Below are positions 23,103 through 34,118 of a stretch of 64,000 bases of DNA, one piece after another. Location: positions 992,001-1,056,000 of the forward strand of contig NZ_OZ035006.1 in NCBI RefSeq assembly GCF_964031115.1, given 5' to 3'. Both the position numbers and the translations under genes were made by a program. The stretch's first letter is position 1. Each line of letters begins with the position of its first letter. Below the pieces are notes generated by a model that was given only the letters and a program-made list of their open reading frames with translations, made no database searches and was not told where the DNA came from. Source of the DNA: Spiroplasma endosymbiont of Clivina fossor. Lineage in GTDB: Bacteria; Bacillota_I; Bacilli_A; Mycoplasmatales; Nriv7.

Positions 23103-23429
23103 TTAAACTCCTTTAAAATAGTTATAATTTATATCTTTTTTGTTGTTTTCTTTTTCGGCAATGAAAAAACCTAATAATTCTTGTCCCTTAATTAATTTGG
23201 TTTCTTTTTCTTTTTGATTAATCGAAATTACTTGATATTTACTATCTTTTATTATTCCAATGCAAATTGAATTTTCGTATTTTCCTTTATAAACAAATCG
23301 CTTTGAAAACCAAATACCGATTTGTTCATTAAATCACGGAATTTTTGGTGCTTTAATAAGCATTGCGTTTTGAGTTTCTTTTAAAAGATATTTTTTAGTA
23401 TTTAAGAAAATGTTTTCAATGTTTTTCAT
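23103..23429 (-). CDS. plectrovirus first gene (gene a), P3
   Basis: 108 residues, homologous to 6210-6536, starting MKNIENIFLNTKKYLLKETQ and ending YFKGV. Preceded by the conserved leader. Confidence 0.75.
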
Positions 23430-23939
23430 AATAAATTACCTTTCTTATGAATAAACTAAGTTTTATATTAACTAAGTTAGTTAACTTAGTTTTTTAAACA
23501 CTTATATATCGCAGATTTAAGTGTTTAACAAGCTTTGTTAATAAATTTTGTTTTTTTAATTAGATAAAGATTTTAATAATTTTAAACTTAGTATATCCCT
23601 ATATAGAAATTTCTACACTTTAATGTCCGCATCCTACCCTTGGAACTAATTTAATAGCGTGTATATTTTTAGGAAATCCACCCATTCATTTTTTTATTGC
23701 AAAACGAAACAAATTGCTATAGCTAATAGGATGTTATCTATTAACTGGTAAACTTCTTTTGGTTATGGCGACCACCCACAATTTATTGTGCTTTAATACA
23801 TACCAACATTATTAACTCACTTGTATTTAATTTTTAAAGAACAAATTTTTAACATCTTATAAAATAAAAAGACAATCATTGCTGACTGTCTTAATACTTA
23901 TTCAAATCTTTTCCTACCTAACAAAACTTTATGCGTCCT
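23430..23939 (-). promoter_or_regulatory. conserved plectrovirus leader, P3
   Basis: The same non-coding block as 6537-7038. Its last bases, GGACGCATAAAGTTTTGTTAG on the minus strand up to 23919, serve as the new 3' end of the neighbouring TIR-like gene. Confidence 0.6.
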
Positions 23940-24565
23940 TCTATTTCTATTAAAAAATCAGGACTATCTAAAAATATTGTACTCCTTTGACGAAAATTAA
24001 ATTTTTTGCTTTTATATTTACAACAATCCCCTCCTGTACATGTATAAGCGTGCTCATCTGAAAATTTATTATCACTTATTATTATAATTTTATCTTTACC
24101 TAATTTAGAGGTTAAATACCCTAATTCATAAATAACATTTATATTATTATAACTTGTATTTACAATTGCTAAATCTGCTTGATCCATTTCTTCTTCCAGT
24201 TGATTATCTTTTAAACCCGAATAAGGTTCTTCATCAATTCTTATTGTTCTTATTCTTTTCTTGTTAAACAAATACTTTTTTATAGAAAAGTAAATTTCAT
24301 TATTACTTTCAATATATTCCATTGCAAAAAAACATTTTTTATTACTTAATAATGAAATAATTTGTTCAAAAATTTTTTGTATATTTTTATTATTTTTTGA
24401 AGTTATTTCCACCTTTCTACCTTTTTTGCCAGAATGCAATTTAATATATGCGTCTTCATGTGGCAAGTAAATTTGTTTTAAATATTCTCCGAAATTCTCT
24501 ACATTATAATCTTTAAAATGTTCTAGTAAAAAAATATGTTCTATTTCTGTACAAATAATAGTCAC
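23918..24565 (-). CDS. TIR/nucleoside deoxyribosyltransferase-like protein, 3' end replaced by virus
   Basis: About 215 residues. The C-terminal half has the pattern MDQADLAIVNTSYNNINVIY followed by ELGYLTSKLGKDKIIII, as in the nucleoside 2-deoxyribosyltransferase/TIR-like fold used by NAD- or nucleotide-targeting defence effectors. The Glu of YELGY would be the catalytic residue. The N-terminal ~110 residues are unrecognised. I prefer GTG 24565, spaced 6 bases after AAAGGAG, to the upstream ATG 24595. The last six residues (GRIKFC) come from the P3 virus end, so the native C-terminus has been cut off; how much is lost is unknown. A defence role is an inference. Confidence 0.6.
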   Translation of the reverse strand: MTIICTEIEHIFLLEHFKDYNVENFGEYLKQIYLPHEDAYIKLHSGKKGRKVEITSKNNKNIQKIFEQIISLLSNKKCFFAMEYIESNNEIYFSIKKYLFNKKRIRTIRIDEEPYSGLKDNQLEEEMDQADLAIVNTSYNNINVIYELGYLTSKLGKDKIIIISDNKFSDEHAYTCTGGDCCKYKSKKFNFRQRSTIFLDSPDFLIEIEGRIKFC

Positions 24566-24599
24566 ATAAATCTCCTTTATTTTATTTAGCAACATTTAA

Positions 24600-24816
24600 A
24601 AAGTTATTATTTTAGAGTACCGACTTTTTGAATCTTTTTTGTTTTTTAACATCTACCGTTAAATCAATTCTAAACTTAAAATAAATGGGCCCTACGGCCA
24701 CCCCTTTTCAGGACATAAGTATTTCAACTTATGAACTCTTTACAGTCATGACTATAAGTTATTTTCATTATAACTTTTTTTATGTTTAAAAGCAAGATTG
24801 AGTGAGTCTGGGAGGG
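24600..24816. other. intergenic region with small inverted repeats, no gene seen
   Basis: No reading frame with a ribosome binding site. It contains GGGCCCTACGGCC, ATAAGTatttcaACTTAT and AACTTAT...ATAAGTT, so the RNA, if made, could fold. GC content is higher than in the surroundings. Confidence 0.4.
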
Positions 24817-24845
24817 TTGACTTTCACAAAATCTGCGTGTATAAT
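24817..24845 (+). promoter_or_regulatory. strong sigma-70-type promoter
   Basis: TTGACT, a 17-base spacer, then TATAAT preceded by TG (extended -10). It is the best canonical promoter I saw in the window and reads toward 24852-25415. Confidence 0.75.
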
Positions 24846-24851
24846 CTAGTT

Positions 24852-25094
24852 GTTTATTAAATTAAAAAAATTACGGAAGTTCTTTCAATAAAGTCAGGGT
24901 CCCCAAGGTCCTGCTAAACGCGGACCCCTAACAGGTTGAAAAGCGGTGCCGAGATTTTTTGTAAGCTTAATAAAATTCTAGTATATTGACGCTTCGTTTG
25001 TGGAAGCAACCCGACCAGCCGATAATTATCAAAATTTTATATATTCTTTAAAATTACAAAAACAAAAAGAGACCTTTTTACAAGGTCTCTTTTT
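24852..25094 (+). ncRNA. candidate structured non-coding RNA or long leader
   Basis: Between a near-consensus promoter and an intrinsic terminator lie ~240 bases without any plausible coding frame. They are unusually GC-rich for this genome: GGTCCTGCTAAACGCGGACC (5-bp stem), AGCGGTGCCGAG and GCTTCGTTTGTGGAAGC (5-bp stem). I could not match them to tmRNA, SRP RNA, RNase P, 6S or a known riboswitch. Could be a regulatory RNA or a transcription attenuator for the gene at 25133. Confidence 0.45.
25064..25094 (+). terminator. intrinsic terminator
   Basis: AAAAAGAGACCTT and AAGGTCTCTTTTT form a strong stem followed by a T-run. It ends the candidate RNA 40 bases before the next gene. Confidence 0.85.
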
Positions 25095-25132
25095 AGCCCC
25101 AATTAATTAAATTTATTTTTGGAGGATAATAA

Positions 25133-25415
25133 ATGCAAAAAAAAAAATGAATTATTACAAGTAAGTATATTACTCACTTTAATAGTATTTACTTTTGTAG
25201 GAATAATTTTAGGAATAGTAGCTTATAGCAGAAGTAACAAATACTTTCTAAAATATAATGGAGAAACCGTTTACTGCAATAGCACTATATGAGCAACTAA
25301 AATTAATGAAGGAACTGATAGAGAAAATATAAGTTTAACTTGTGGATATAATAAACATGATAATTCATACAAAAAATGAGACGGAAAATATCCTAAAAAC
25401 TATTTTATCATTTAA
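25133..25415 (+). pseudogene. small single-pass membrane protein with poly-A frameshift
   Basis: A good ribosome binding site (TGGAGGATAATAA) precedes ATG 25133, but the frame stops after 32 codons. Removing one base from the run of eleven A's after ATGC gives a ~93-residue protein: MQKKN, a membrane helix (LLTLIVFTFVGIILGIVAYS) and a Cys-containing outer domain (TVYCNSTIW, SLTCGYN). Either a sequencing or assembly error, a true mutation, or phase variation or transcriptional slippage at the A-run. No family recognised. Confidence 0.6.
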
Positions 25416-25446
25416 AAGGAGACTAATTAATTAGTCTCCTTTTAAA
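25411..25446. terminator. perfect palindromic bidirectional terminator
   Basis: TTTAAAAGGAGACTAAT is followed directly by its exact reverse complement. It serves the plus-strand small membrane gene and the convergent minus-strand prophage operon. Confidence 0.88.
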
Positions 25447-27466
25447 TTTCTATTAACGAGTATGAACTAAGTTTATTATTAAATAAATTAACATCATTAA
25501 ACTTAATGATATTATTACCACTTGTTATTATTTCAAAATTATATTTTCCAACTCCAAAAATAGATGATATTTCTAATCGCTTAAAATTTTTTAATTCTGA
25601 TTTCAAAATAAATTTGCAAGTATTAGTATTATCAATACTATTAATCAATTCGTTTCACTCTAAATTACTTAATAAATCTTCTAAATCTTTGCCATATAAA
25701 TTCATAACATTGTTTAAATTTGACTTATTTATAACTAGTCTTGTAAGATTTTTACCATAATTACCATCCGCAAGTTTTATATCCTTTGGTAACAAACTGG
25801 GAATATCGTTTGGTTCTAAACTGTTAACCAATGGTAGTCAGTTATATTGATTATCATTTAATTTAAATAATTGATTTTGTGAAATATCTTTGCTAATAAA
25901 TTTTATTTCATTATTTTCAAAATTAAAATATTCTGATTTTAAAATAACTTCTACATCTTTGAATTTATAATACCCATCCTCTTTCACCGGAACTGAAATG
26001 AGCTCAAAATAATAAGGCAATAATAGTTTGTAATCATCATTTAAGCCCATATTTATTGACAATTCAGAAAGGATGTATTCAGAAAGCATCATAATAATTT
26101 GTTTAAATATTTGTACTGAAGGATGTTTTAATAATTTTGGATTTTCAAATTTTCAATCTTCAAATAAGTTTGTAATAACTGTTTCCGCTTTTTGCCCCAT
26201 GAACTTATTTTCTCTTAATTTTGCAATATCATTTAGTGGAGTATTATCAGGATTATATGTTGCATATTTAAAATTTGTTCGGTAGTTATATGTATAATCT
26301 AACATATCTAACAAAATTCTTTGTAAGCTATCAATCCTAAATATTTCCTTAAATTCTAATTCCACTACATCATAATTTTTAGTTAAATTATATGAGGTAG
26401 AATCTAGACAATTTGGCTCAAGCCCACCAATAGCACCCGGTAGAGTGATTGTTTCATTTAAAATAATATTTTCTTTTAATAAATCCACGGGTAGGCAACC
26501 AACGGGTACACTCTGATATTTTTGTGTATTTCTAGTAATATGCATTGATGTTACTCTTGCATCAATAAAAACTTTTTTTCTTGATTCTGTTCCGCCACCA
26601 ACCGTAATCAAATCTAAAGCACTTTTCTCATTAAAAAACAATTTTGCTTTTTCTCATGCTAAAACTTGACTAGACATTCATTGTTGCAATATTCTAACTT
26701 TTGGTTCAGTTTCAATCGGCATTGATAGCATTGGTAACATAACCTTGTCATTTTCTATAAATAATCGTGGATAACCCTCCACGCCGTTTACTTCCCCGAT
26801 TAATTTAATATTTCCAAATAAAGCTTGCCGTGGAAATTTAATAGTAATTGCTTTAACCTTTGTATCTTCGGGCAATTGTTTTTGAATACGAACAATAATG
26901 GGATTAGAACCACGAACTTTAAAATCTTGCACCCGTACTAAAACTGTTTCCTTGGTTACCTTAATTGATTTTGGGGCATAGCGTTCGGTGTAAGAATTTA
27001 TAATATACAATTCATCCAAATTATTTTCGTTTGCCGGTTCACCAATAGAAACAACATGAAGATTAAATTTGCCGTATAAACTTTCATCTTGAAAAATTAT
27101 AGTCTTGGCATCGACCATAGTATATTCAACACTATTATCTTGAATATTAGTAGCATTGCGAGCATCTAATTCTAAATTAAAGTCACTAACTTCATAAGCA
27201 ATCGTTTTTTTAACTTCTAACGGGTCAATAAAGCCAATTTTAACAACATTGGGAGAAAAGTATAAATTAGGTTTATTTGTGTTTTTAATCAGGTTATTTA
27301 AAGGGTAAATATATAATTCGCGTTTTCTTGTTTTGTTATAAATTGTATGCAAGTCAGGGTCTGATTGTTCGGTGTAATTTGCAAAGTCCAGTGGAGTATT
27401 ATCAATTGCATAATCACGATATTTTGTTTCATTTTCTTGACTTGGTTTAGTCTTCCAATCCGCCAT
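25442..27466 (-). CDS. large structural protein of second prophage, unrecognised
   Basis: A 674-residue protein beginning MADWKTKPSQENETKYRDYA. It is the last gene of the prophage operon, ending inside the palindromic terminator. It is mostly beta-rich with no membrane segment and no signal peptide. Its start overlaps the end of the connector-like gene by 20 bases. Size and position would suit a tail, appendage or adsorption protein, but no motif proves this. Confidence 0.6.
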
Positions 27467-28664
27467 TTTCTTGTCCTTTCATATCAATATTATTAATTTC
27501 TTTACCAATTGTGGTCGTTACATTCAAATTGACTTTGATTGTCATTTTTTCAAGTTCTTTTGAAATAAAACTGTTACCATTCAAGTCGCGGTCAAATTTA
27601 AGTAGTAAGTAAATAAAGTTTGCATGGGCTTCTTCTCGTAATAATAATTTTTGCTCGAGCATATTGTTAGTTTGAATATTAACCGCAGAACTTTCTTGAC
27701 GAGTTTGTTGAGCCCCTTTATGAATTGCAGGTACATGCATTCCAATCCGTTTATTAATCTCGGTCACATTTCAATCATATAAATAAGTTAATTCTTTTCC
27801 TCTAAATTGACCATTAATAGTAGAAAAGGGTATTGGATTTTGTGCTTGATCATAATTCATGACTAAAACATGATTTTTAATAAAATCATCAATAATCTTA
27901 TTTACATTTTTTTGAACATTACCAACAAGTGAATTTGTATTAATAAGAAATCTTGTGGCGTTTAAAATCGCATCTAGAATGCTTTGTTCATAAAAAATAT
28001 CTAAAGCTTTCAATTTATCTTCAACACCAGCGATGTCAGCACGCTCACTTGGTAAATTAGAAAAAATTGCAATTGGTATGTAATTAATTTCTAAAACTTG
28101 GTTAATATTTAATTTTTCATTATTGCGTTGTTTTTCAAAATCATTAACTTTTATTATTGTTTGCTCCAATTTTGAAGTGCCATTATTGTCAACAATTTTT
28201 TTAGTGCTTAGTTCATAAATTTCACGCGTAATTTTTACTTTGCTGTTTTCTAATTGGTAAGTTTCGTACATGCGTAAATTAAGATTATTTTTCTTATAGT
28301 CGTCGTAAAAAATTGTACATTGAATTAAATTTCCCAACACATCATATTCTCGCTCTGCTACTCGTATGGGTTGAAAGTTCATAATTCCTTGATTTAAAAA
28401 AATTAGAAATGCCGAAACACCAATATCGCTAGCTCGTTTCTCATTAATCCAGTTTTTACTTTGAAAATCATTTTTATAAAGTCATGCTATTATTTTTGGT
28501 GATAAATCTTGTTGACTAATATTAATTTCCAATTTCTTAGGAGTTAATGCATTAGCCATAGTGTCAGACACATACGATTTATAATAATCTTCATGACCAA
28601 AAGGGGCAAAACCATACATTCGCAAAATTGATTTTTCCATTTCGCGTTTTTTAACTAATACATT

Positions 28665-29732
28665 AGACTTCTTGCAAAATTAATATGATAATTATAATTT
28701 TTAAATTTAAAATAAATATAAAAGTGTTATTAAAATAATTTTTAGATTATTTTTACAAATATTTTGTCATTAAAACATAATAAAAATTATTATTTACAAT
28801 AAAAAAAGACTGAAATTTTAAATTATCAAATATATTTAAACTAATAGTTGTAAATTATAAATTGAAGCTATTAAATTAAATCTTAAAGCAAATCTTTTTC
28901 TACGATTTCGATATTTTTCACTAATAATTTTAAATTTTTTAAGTATAGCAAAAACATTTTCAATAACAATTCTCATTTTTGAAATTCGCTCATTATTTTG
29001 CTTTTCTTCTTTATTTAAAGGGTTTTTCTTTGATTTTCTTTTAGGAATTAAAACATTATGATTAATTTTTTGTATGCCTTGATAACCTAAATCCACTAAA
29101 ACAGTTGTTTCTGGTAAAAATTTAATTTTTGAATCTTTTAAAATTTTAAAGTCATGGTTTTTACCATAAGAAAAATCAGAACTAATAATTTTTTTACTAT
29201 CTTTTTCAATTATAACTTGTGTTTTTATTGTGTGTTTTTTCTTTTTTCCTGAGTAGTGCTGTTTTTGTCTTTTTTTGGGCGTTGGATTTGGCTTTCAGTT
29301 ACATCAATTATAACAGTCTTATCTTTGAAATAATCTTTTAATAGTGATTTTTGACCAGTAAGTTGTTGAAAATTAGGGTGTTTTATTAAAGTGTCTTCAA
29401 TTCATTTGATATTTCTATAACAACTACTTTCACTAATATCATAACTTTTTGCAATATGAAAATAAGTTCTATATTCTCTTCAATATTCTAAAGTCATTAA
29501 AATACGATTTTCTAATGATAATTTATTGGTTCTTCCGCGACGAAATCTCTTTTTTAATTCTTCTATTTTTAAAATTTCTAGCATTTTATTAAAAGTAGTA
29601 TGTTTAATACCAGTTAATCTTAAAAAATTTTTATCACTTATTTGATTATTTTTTTTAAATTTCATTTAAATTCCACCTTTTTATTAAAAACAACAATTCA
29701 ATTATATTTTAAATTAATTTTGCAAGAAGTCT
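28665..29732 (-). mobile_element. IS5-family insertion sequence, copy 2
   Basis: 1,068 bp, identical ends to copy 1, with ATT duplicated on both sides (28662-28664 and 29733-29735) inside the connector-like gene. This insertion fixes the 3-bp A-N-T target duplication, because removing one copy restores the reading frame. Confidence 0.95.
28836..29665 (-). CDS. IS5-family transposase (frameshifted), copy 2
   Basis: 276 residues by -1 slippage at the run of seven A's. Sequence as at 10277-11106. Confidence 0.88.
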
Positions 29733-29779
29733 ATTATCATCTTTGTCATTAAATCATTTTTTAGTAAACCGTAATGGCA

Positions 29780-29920
29780 TTATTTACTCTCCAATTCTTT
29801 AACTTGTTTTTTTAAAATTTCAATTTTTTCAGAAATTAATTTTCCCAAAGGAACAAGTCCTAGAGTAATAAAGTTTAAAAAATAAATTAACATTTTCAAT
29901 CAAAATAATTTTTTAGGCAT
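29780..29920 (-). CDS. small membrane protein of second prophage
   Basis: 46 residues (MPKKLFWLKMLIYFLNFITL...) with one hydrophobic segment and a Lys/Glu coiled-coil-like tail. Overlaps the neighbouring genes at both ends. Could be a holin component or assembly helper; not recognised. Confidence 0.6.
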
Positions 29921-30185
29921 TATTTTTAACTCCTCGTTTTGGTTTATTAATATTAATCTCGTTTTTATTAGCGTTATTATTTTTAATAGCAACAACCATA
30001 TCAATCTTATTATTTATAATCATTAATTTGGTATCAATTTTATTTAACGCTTCTTTATTTTCTTGCTCCATTTTTTTCGCCTCCTTTTTTGTTTTTAAAG
30101 CCGAGATTATTCCCGTAATGCCAGCCGTTCCACCCAAACCGCCAATAATTGCTGTAAAAATACTTGCTACTGTTTCTGAATTCAT
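29913..30185 (-). CDS. small membrane/coiled-coil protein, holin-like
   Basis: 90 residues. An N-terminal Gly-rich membrane segment (IFTAIIGGLGGTAGITGIIS) is followed by a highly charged region with heptad-like spacing (KKMEQENKEALNKIDTKLM). This layout is common among small phage holins and antiholins, but the assignment rests on shape only. Confidence 0.5.
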   Translation of the reverse strand: MNSETVASIFTAIIGGLGGTAGITGIISALKTKKEAKKMEQENKEALNKIDTKLMIINNKIDMVVAIKNNNANKNEININKPKRGVKNNA

Positions 30186-30203
30186 ATGATACTTTCTCCT
30201 CTC

Positions 30204-31553
30204 TTATTTAATTTTAGCCCCTAGGCCCACATAAATATGAGCTATTAAACTAGTATTTTGTGGGCGGGTTTCTAAAATATCAGTTTCATTTTTTTCTGTT
30301 TCGGCTGAAAAAAATAAATAAATTTCTTCCGGGACCTCTTTTGGTCAAGCATCCAAAATAAGTGAGGACTGCATAACAATATCAGAATCTTCCGGCGTGT
30401 GGGGCATTGTGCCCACATTTCACCCTGTTGTTGAAAAAAAATAATTTTTTTTTCATTTGAAAACAAAAGAAGAATTGGGTTTGTCTAATTTCGGAGCCAC
30501 ATAAATCGGATGAATGTGGTGACCGACATTGTCATTTTCTGCGTTTAAAGGATTGTCTTTTTTGTGTCGCACAAAATCGCCCTCGCGAAGGCTAGGCGTC
30601 ACCAATTGACTGCCGTTGGCAAGAATGACGGTGTATGCCTTTTCTGAAAGTGGCAGTCAACCCTCTTCCAATTTTTTTAATTGAGAAAATCAAGCAATCG
30701 CTCCAATTAACGATTTTTGGATATTTTGAAAATTTTGAAAAATCAAATTTAGTTGCTTTTGTAATTTGGCAGAAAAATCAGCTGTTGTAGCGTGCGTATA
30801 ATCGCCCTCTTGAGGATTAGGTTGTAAAGCATTTGGTGGTAAAGTGCCAATTTGTTTAGGGAAAGATACCGTTAAAGTTTCTGTTTCATGTTCATAATCA
30901 GAACTTGCATATTCCTCAATAACTAAATTAGTTACAGGCCCTCTAAGATTAGGATTTTGGGGGCATGTGTAATCCTGACAGCGACTTTGAAAAAATTTTA
31001 ATTGTTTTTTTAATCGTTCATTTTTTTCTTTTTCTAATAACTTATCAACAACAAATTTACTGTAATACAAACCTAAATCAATCATATTGGCATCAACTGT
31101 ATTTTCATCATTATAAGGAATTAAAAAATTTTTTAATTCTGTAAAATTAGCTAATGCTTTAACTCTTTGTGGAATCATATCTTGAGTATTATTTGCTAGA
31201 GTAGAGGCAATATAACTTGTACTAGAAGTATTCAAATTATTTGTTGCATCAACAAAAAATTCAACTGGAACTCTGTTAAACACTCAATGCTCAATCAAAA
31301 TATAAATCATGTCTATAACGGTTTCTTTAATTTCATCAGGAAAAGTAGTAAATTCTCACTTATTAAAGATAAAGTCAAGATACATGTTGCAATCATTTTG
31401 AGCTCTTAAAGCGAAAGTTTTAAATCAATCATCAAAATTAGCAAAATTTAAATCTTTATATTTAGATGGTATAGCATCTAAGGTTCCAGTAAGTGGTTTG
31501 ATAGTATGATAACCATTAATGGTTATATTTGGTCAAAGTTCTTTTAAGAGCAT
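30204..31553 (-). CDS. structural protein of second prophage, unrecognised
   Basis: A 449-residue soluble protein from ATG 31553 (MLLKELWPNITINGYHTIKP), starting 4 bases before the stop region of the preceding gene. The first half is helical. The second half (from ~residue 290) reads like a beta-rich fibre or appendage domain (EGWLPLSEKAYTVILANGS, NDNVGHHIHPIYVAPKL). Possible tail or collar protein; no firm family. Confidence 0.6.
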
Positions 31554-31556
31554 TTT

Positions 31557-33203
31557 TTATCACTTCCGATTTAGTTTTTTATTGATAGTAGTAATTTTTT
31601 TAATTATTTGTTTTTGGATCATATTTTTAGCATTAATTTTAAAATTAATATTTTTGTTTTTAACAAGTGGCCTAACAATGCGGTTTTTAACATTTCGTCA
31701 AACAATTCCCTTGCCCAAAACGCTATCAACGGCTCAATTAACATAGTTGTCTTTATTAAAAACTTGATTTAAATTTTCTTTAACTTTAAATAAATTTCCT
31801 TCTTTATAACGGTCATAAGTTATTTTTAAAAGCGGAGTTAAAACTCGATATAACTTTATGCTATTGATGTAAAATTCTTGAACATTTGCTGGTAAAAATG
31901 GCATTAAAGATAATATGTTACCTTTAGTTTTACCCCAACCAATTGATCAACCACTTTCATACATATAAAATTTAAAAGGACTAGATGCAGTTATTAACTG
32001 TTGTAATTTTAAGGGAGTAGTAATTATTGGTCCTATTGGTCGATATTCAGGATTTTGGTAGTAAATTGTAATCGCAATATCTGTTAGTATTCCTGTTGGT
32101 TTAACTTTGACTGCAAAAAAGACATCAGATATTAATGGCAATAAAGTACCATCGGTAATTATTTTCTTTTGCACTCTTGAAATAATGTTCTTAAAATTTG
32201 TATATTCTTGAATTTTGGTTTTAGTCTTTAATTCTATCTCTTTAATCGTTTTTCTTACAGGTTCAAACACTTTATTTAAACCTTTTTGAATTTGATATGC
32301 TGGCGACAATTTTTGTAATTTTTTTGATTTTTCCATAATTTTATTAAATCTTTTAAGAAATTGAGAACGAAAAACATTTTCTGCTCGTAAAGTATTTAGT
32401 GACAATAATGTACCTTGACGAATTCCTGATTTTTGCATTTGGGTAATTAAATTAAACCAGTTTTCCGTTGGCATTTTTGAAATTTCATTAATGTTTGTTC
32501 CGTAACGATTTAAAAATTGATTACCTCATTTTTCTTTAAATATCCTTGTTTTAGTTACAAGATTAGGATTAATTTTTCTTAGTAATGTTTCCATTTCCAA
32601 AAGTTGACCTAATGTTGTTACATTTGAACTTTTATAATTCTTAACAAATTGTTTTCTTGCCAAAAATCCTAAATGATTAAGCATGGTTTCTTTAGTTGGT
32701 TTTTTAGTATAGTCAAATCAAGTTTTATATTTGTCAAGAATAATTTTTTTATTATGAACCTGCGAAATAACCTGCTCTAAATTATTAGCCGTTGTTATTC
32801 CTAAGTGATTAATAATTTTATTTTCTTTCGCTAGATTAAAAAACTTTGTTGTTTTATAAGCTCTTGATATCTTACTAATTTCACCAATAGCTGGCGTTAA
32901 ATTAAGTAAAGTGCTTATTGTATTACTTTGTTCTTTATAAATATCATAGACTTGATTAATTGTAAAATCAGTTACAACACGCACACTTGAAGCAATTAAT
33001 TGGGATGTTAAATTTGATAATCCAGCACTTAGAGAAAATTTTAGCGACAGACCCGCAGTAAATTTTGCTAATAAAATACCAATGACTTGCACACCAACAA
33101 ATTTTAATAATTCCAGTAAAAAATCATTTTCTTGTTTTTGAGGCAACCGCGTAGTTTTAATAACTCTCAACTGCAAAGCAGTTATATTAGTTCCAATGGG
33201 CAT
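31557..33203 (-). CDS. large partly hydrophobic prophage protein, unrecognised
   Basis: A 548-residue protein beginning MPIGTNITALQLRVIKTTRL, following the capsid-like gene. It has a hydrophobic region at residues ~30-80 (VGVQVIGILLAKFTAGLSL) and a long basic helical centre (FLKRFNKIMEKSKKLQKL). An internal virion or DNA-ejection protein, or a minor capsid protein, is possible. The second half contains beta segments near ISDVFFAVKVKPTGILTDI. Confidence 0.55.
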
Positions 33204-33261
33204 AATCTAAAAAAGGCTACCTAGCTATAGCCTAATTTCCTTTTTAATCATCTTTTTCACC

Positions 33262-34116
33262 TTAGTCTCCACCTGGGTCTGGTGTTGTTTTGTGATAATG
33301 AACCATTTTGGCTACAGCAACTTTACCAGTAAAAAATTCTCGTTCAGCAATATAAACTTGTCCCATATATTTTTCGTCTGTATACATACCTACATCCATA
33401 GGCAAATCAATACCTGTAAATGTCGCATATCCCAAAGTATTAACTCATATCATATTAACATTCTCGGGCAAGCGAGATTTAGGCACTTCAATAGTTATAC
33501 AACCATTAACAACACCGACAACTCCGTTAACCATACCTAGCACGCCATCAGGAGAAGCGGTTACCAATTTCGCATAAGTAGCTTCGGTCACTACATCAGC
33601 CGTCGCGAGCAAGAAGCCACTTGTCCACTCATTTTCAGAATTGACAACAGCAATTCGCATTTTTGCCATTTCTTCAAGAATTGTGTTTTTAGTAATCGGT
33701 TTTGCGGTTGCAATTGCTGTACCACCAGCCACTAATTGTTCAGCATCGTATTTGTCATAAATTTCAGCCATTTGTTGACGAAGACGAATAATCTTACTTT
33801 CAATGAATTTGGGACCTACTGCTTTACTCTCTAAACGCCCTATGCGTTCTTGAATATCAATTACCTTGTCCAAGGTAGCTTCTATTTTTTTTCTCGTTGC
33901 ATAGTTAGATTTGGAACCAGTATTTGGGTCTCATGTTTTATTAATAACTCCGTCCGTTGCAAGTGGAATAACTACCTTTTCACCGTATTCAAATTCGGTA
34001 AAAGCTATTTCATTTGCAAAAAGTTGGTGAATTAAACTTCCTGTTCGTGGAAATTCGGGTCTTCATTTGCTTGAAACCAATGTTCTTAATTGGTCAACAT
34101 TAATAAAAAACGCCAT
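33262..34116 (-). CDS. major capsid-like protein
   Basis: A 284-residue soluble protein starting MAFFINVDQLRTLVSSKWRP. Its pattern is that of phage coat proteins: a helical region KIIRLRQQMAEIYDKYDAEQ, then KPITKNTILEEMAKMRIAVV, FLLATADVVTEATYAKLVTA, and a Gly/Val-rich beta region GVLGMVNGVVGVVNGCITIE. It directly follows a scaffold-like gene (stop and start overlapping), the usual capsid gene order. HK97-type fold is plausible. Confidence 0.7.
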
Positions 34117-34118
34117 TA

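Larger units (their letters stand above)
17384..23939 (-). mobile_element. SpV1-like plectrovirus prophage copy P3, complete gene set
   Basis: All thirteen genes from the leader to the lipoprotein are open under code 4, which makes P3, with P4, the best candidate for a functional virus. The leader end is joined to the 3' end of a TIR-like gene at 23939/23940. The lipoprotein end abuts an IS256-type element. Confidence 0.85.
27447..29780 (-). pseudogene. portal/connector-like protein gene interrupted by IS
   Basis: The gene starts at ATG 29780 (MPLRFTKKWFNDKDD), overlapping the upstream stop (TAATG). After 15 codons it is interrupted by the IS5-family copy 28665-29732, and continues to TAA 27447. 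Removing the element and one ATT duplication restores a single frame of about 420 residues. Features resembling portal proteins: a mixed alpha/beta middle (AIFSNLPSERADIAGVEDKL), then a long helical region with TEINKRIGMHVPAIHKGAQQ and KLLLREEAHANFIYLLLKFD. The family assignment is tentative. The 203-codon fragment downstream of the IS may still be expressed. Confidence 0.55.

Noticed and set aside
24960..24985. AAAAGCGGTGCCGAGATTTTTT looks like the tail of a Cas9 tracrRNA
   Set aside because: No repeat array, no cas gene and no repeat-antirepeat pairing anywhere in the window; a short chance resemblance.
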